From: Trematomus loennbergii | Lineage: Eukaryota > Chordata > Actinopteri > Perciformes > Nototheniidae | Reading direction: 5' to 3' | NCBI GenBank assembly: GCA_012861695.1 | Contig: JAAOOA010000468.1 | Coordinates: 124,001-188,000 of the forward strand | DNA: 64,000 nucleotides | Shown here: piece by piece, positions 61,404 to 64,000 of the stretch | How the letters are laid out: each line of letters begins with the position of its first letter | Position numbering within the stretch: the stretch's first letter is position 1 | Position numbers and translations under genes: made by a program | The notes under the pieces: generated by a model | Database searches by the model: none | The model's input: only the letters and a program-made list of their open reading frames with translations | Told to the model about the DNA's origin: nothing

Positions 61404-61690
61404 GACTTTCCATCCATCCATCCATCTTCTCCCGCTTTTCCGTGGTCGGGTCGCGGAGGTAGCCGTTGCAGCAGAGAGCCCCAAACTCTCCTTTCCCTGG
61501 CCACATCAACCAGCTCTGACTGGGGGATCCCAAGGCGCTCCCAGGCCAGCGAAGACATATATCCCACCCCTCGGTCTCCTCCCAGCTGGACGTGCCTGGA
61601 ACACCTCCCTCGGGAGGCGCCCAGGTGGCATCCTTACTAGGTGCCCGAACCTCCTCAACTGGCTCCTTTCTACGCGAAGGAGGTGACCTT
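61404..61690 (-). mobile_element. 3' fragment of a fish non-LTR element
   Basis: Begins with a TCCA tetranucleotide tail (TCCATCCATCCATCCATC) and continues with TTCCGTGGTCGGGTCGCGG and GGGAGGCGCCCAGGTGGCAT. This is a very common teleost LINE 3' end; I do not assign the clade. Only about 290 bp remain. Confidence 0.7.
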
Positions 61691-61725
61691 AACTTTTTAA
61701 TTCCTTCTGTATCTCCTTCAGACAT

Positions 61726-62400
61726 TTTGTCTATATAATTTATATGCTTAGCTTATTACCAACAAAAACATGTATGGTAGGGGACAAAGAATGGGTTGTG
61801 AGCTCAAAATAGACATATCCAGTATTGATGTTTGCACTTTTCATTTGAATAGCCCCTATTGAAACAGACACAGTGTGGCTTGCAGATAACATATTTACAA
61901 TATATATCTAGATAGATATAGAAATGTGTCGGCCTTCATTCCATTAATTCAGAAATGTTCAAAACTCAGCCAATCTGAGACCCTTTCAGACAGAAGAGGA
62001 GTCGTTTACTGAGAACTTTGCTGGAGTTTCTTTAGAGTCGTTCAGCGTCTCTCACTGCCTCGCTAACCAGTTCTTTGACTCTTCAAACTTGTCCTCACTT
62101 CCAAACTCTTCTACCCTTCCAACCTTATGTTTCTGTGCTGGGATGCAAGCTAGCTATTTACACTTTTGAAAGTATGAATAAAAACAGAGGTACCTTTTTT
62201 GGTTTCTATCCAGGTCACTCAACAGTCGTTTGTTTGGAAATGCTGTTGGAGTTTCTCAACTTTTCAGGTCGTTGGACCGCACGAGTCGTTATTGGATTGG
62301 TGCTTTAGGTTTGCTATTGGTGATCAATCTGAGACCCTTTCAGACAGAAGTGGTTTACATGATGAATAAAACAACAGAAAGTATTTTCTTCATGTCTTCA
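61726..62400. other. Spacer with dispersed repeat pieces
   Basis: No gene. Contains the second copy of the 61.23 kb repeat, and AATCTGAGACCCTTTCAGAC twice (near 61973 and 62326). Confidence 0.5.
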
Positions 62401-64000
62401 TTTCAGGGTATCACAAAACTGCAGTCAAAATGTAAAACCAATATGACCGTAATACTTTTACTCTTAAAACAACGGGTTTGCAACACAGAGATATAAGCAG
62501 CTTTTTCAATTGTGATGATTTTACAACCCGCATCTTTTTCAACAGGAGTTACAGAGACGGACAAACAAAAAGTCAGAAAGGATTTGGAAAAGTTTGTGTC
62601 TGAACATGACACATTTGTATTAGGTGTTGTAAATAGAGGCTTTCCATGCAGATTCAATTTCCAAATGTCATGTTGCTGCAGCGTTTACAGTAGAGATTAG
62701 TTCTGACCAAGGACATACCAGACAATCCACCAAGTTATTCCCAATGTATCGTCATTTGGCAACAGAGAAAATCATTAAAAAACACAATAAAGCTTCCTAA
62801 ACTGTGAAGGCTTCCTTTTTTATCATCACAGGTTCATTTTTCTGCTTATTCTATAACATAACAACATGAGCAGTCTCATTCTGAGTCATTAAGAGAATAA
62901 CAACAAGATCAATGAATGAAAATTCAATCACAAAATGAATATACTGTATGTTTCTTTATATTTCGTTAATTTTAGTTTCAACATTGTTTTAATTGGACTT
63001 AGAGGAATTGTTATCGATAACCCCAATTATCCCATTCCCAAATAAAATCAAATCTGACTGATTTACTACTTTCATCAATCATAACTTTTTTGTTTTACAT
63101 TCGATTGCATTAAAGGTAGGGTACGTAAGTTTGAGAAACCAGCTCGAGTGCGCTAGAATTTGAAAATACACAACTGGAGAAAATCTGCCACTTCCTTACA
63201 GAGCCCCTCCTCCAACACACACGAACGCGCACATGACCAATGAGGGCACGAGATAAGTTTGTGCACATGACATTTTTTTATGGATTTTTTGTCAAAGCAC
63301 TTAAGATATTCATTGCTATTGGGATGTTAAGAGCATTCCATGGAATATAACAAAAGTGTATCTCGAGCCGGTTTCTCAAACTTACCTACCCTACCTTTAA
63401 GGCTTTATGTTATCCTTCACAGTAGACATTTGAACATATGAAATTGCTGATCACCACTTTCATTGCATTTTCCAACTCTTCTTTCAACCTTATTTTTCTG
63501 AGCTGTAAAACATGGTTGATATATCAACATTTGAACCTATACATACAAATAGATGTACATTTTGGGGTTTCCATCAAAACTTCTGTTGGGTGCTACGTGC
63601 AGCATATTTGTTGTTATATGTAGATAATTGTGCATTGGTGAATGCTGAGTTTAAAGGACAGTAAAAGTGACAAAAGCTTTGGAAATGGTTCTGGACTCCT
63701 GAGTTTTCTCACTCCTTTTGCAATCTTATAAAAACATATGGTACAATGATGGACAAACGTAACGTGGGAGAAAATATGTTTCTCGAAGATATGTAAAAAA
63801 TAAACGTATTTGAGAGACGTTCATAACAAACGTAACGTGTGGGAGAAATATGTTTCTAGAAGATATGTAGAAAATAAACGTATTTGAGATACGTTCATAA
63901 CAAACGTAACGTGGGAGAAAATACGTTTCTAGCTAAACGTAATTGAGAATGCAGTTTAGTTCTGTGGGAACGTAATTTGTAGGAGACAGGGTTGCAAAAT
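62400..64000. repeat. Right arm of the large inverted repeat
   Basis: Inverted counterpart of 56275-57600, split by about 330 bp of unique sequence at 62660-62990. It includes the MITE copy at 63111-63400 and the tandem repeat at about 63755-63935, and is cut by the window end. A 62-codon frame at 62512-62700 (ILQPASFSTGVTETDKQKVR) is also open in the left arm (56275-56463). Confidence 0.85.
63111..63400. mobile_element. MITE, right arm copy
   Basis: Same ends as 57147-57530, about 95 bp shorter in the middle. Confidence 0.75.

Overview
The window is a stretch of a teleost fish genome (probably a percomorph; species not determinable) carrying a replication-dependent histone gene cluster heavily invaded by transposable elements. 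Evidence: fifteen recognisable H1, H2A, H2B, H3 and H4 genes or gene remnants without introns, fourteen of them followed by the histone-mRNA 3' stem-loop GGCTCTTTTAAGAGCC (one with a mutated base), with TATA, CCAAT and octamer promoters, plus typical fish repeats (Tc1-like element, CsRn1-type Gypsy, Tx1-like LINE, THAP transposon) and a fish-type TRIM pseudogene.

Layout. 0.5-6.5 kb: H2B fragment, H4, frameshifted H2B and intact H2A, all on the minus strand. 6.7-16.6 kb: a TIR DNA transposon, a truncated Gypsy copy, a THAP-type transposon, then a 4.3 kb Gypsy inserted at the edge of a second copy of the TIR transposon, which itself sits in an H4 promoter. 16.7-28.4 kb: broken H4 (+), an H2A (+) split by a LINE at codon 4/5, H3 (-), H1 (-), a MITE, a LINE endonuclease fragment, H2B (+) with a recoded tail and H3 (+). 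28.4-33.2 kb: AT-rich spacer. 33.3-55.0 kb: a large imperfect palindrome, H4(-)/H2B(-)/LINE/H2A(+) facing LINE(-)/H2B(+)/H4(+). 55-64 kb: histone-free flank with a TRIM pseudogene between inverted-repeat arms that run off the window end.

How the genes work together. The intact genes (H4 at 2.5 kb, H2A at 6.1 kb, H3 at 22.0 and 27.9 kb, H1 at 23.5 kb, H2B at 37.5 and 52.4 kb) would supply S-phase chromatin protein from non-polyadenylated, stem-loop mRNAs. Many others carry single-base indels, some in homopolymers, so real pseudogenes and assembly errors cannot be separated from sequence alone.

Most interesting signal. The longest LINE copy (minus strand, 44.2-52.2 kb) has no ordinary 5' UTR. 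It begins with a stack of histone 5' leaders, each running into a start codon and the first few H2A/H4-like codons (MSGRG...), before its own ORF1. Three of the stacked segments begin with the same bases, ACTTTCTTCTTAACGTCG. In the native H2A gene at 19.2 kb that string starts 29 bp downstream of the TATA box, i.e. at the predicted transcription start. That same H2A gene is interrupted at codon 4/5 by a copy of this LINE, flanked by a 10-bp target duplication. My inference is a LINE that repeatedly inserts at the start of histone coding regions, is transcribed from the captured histone promoter, and carries the captured leader into the next target.
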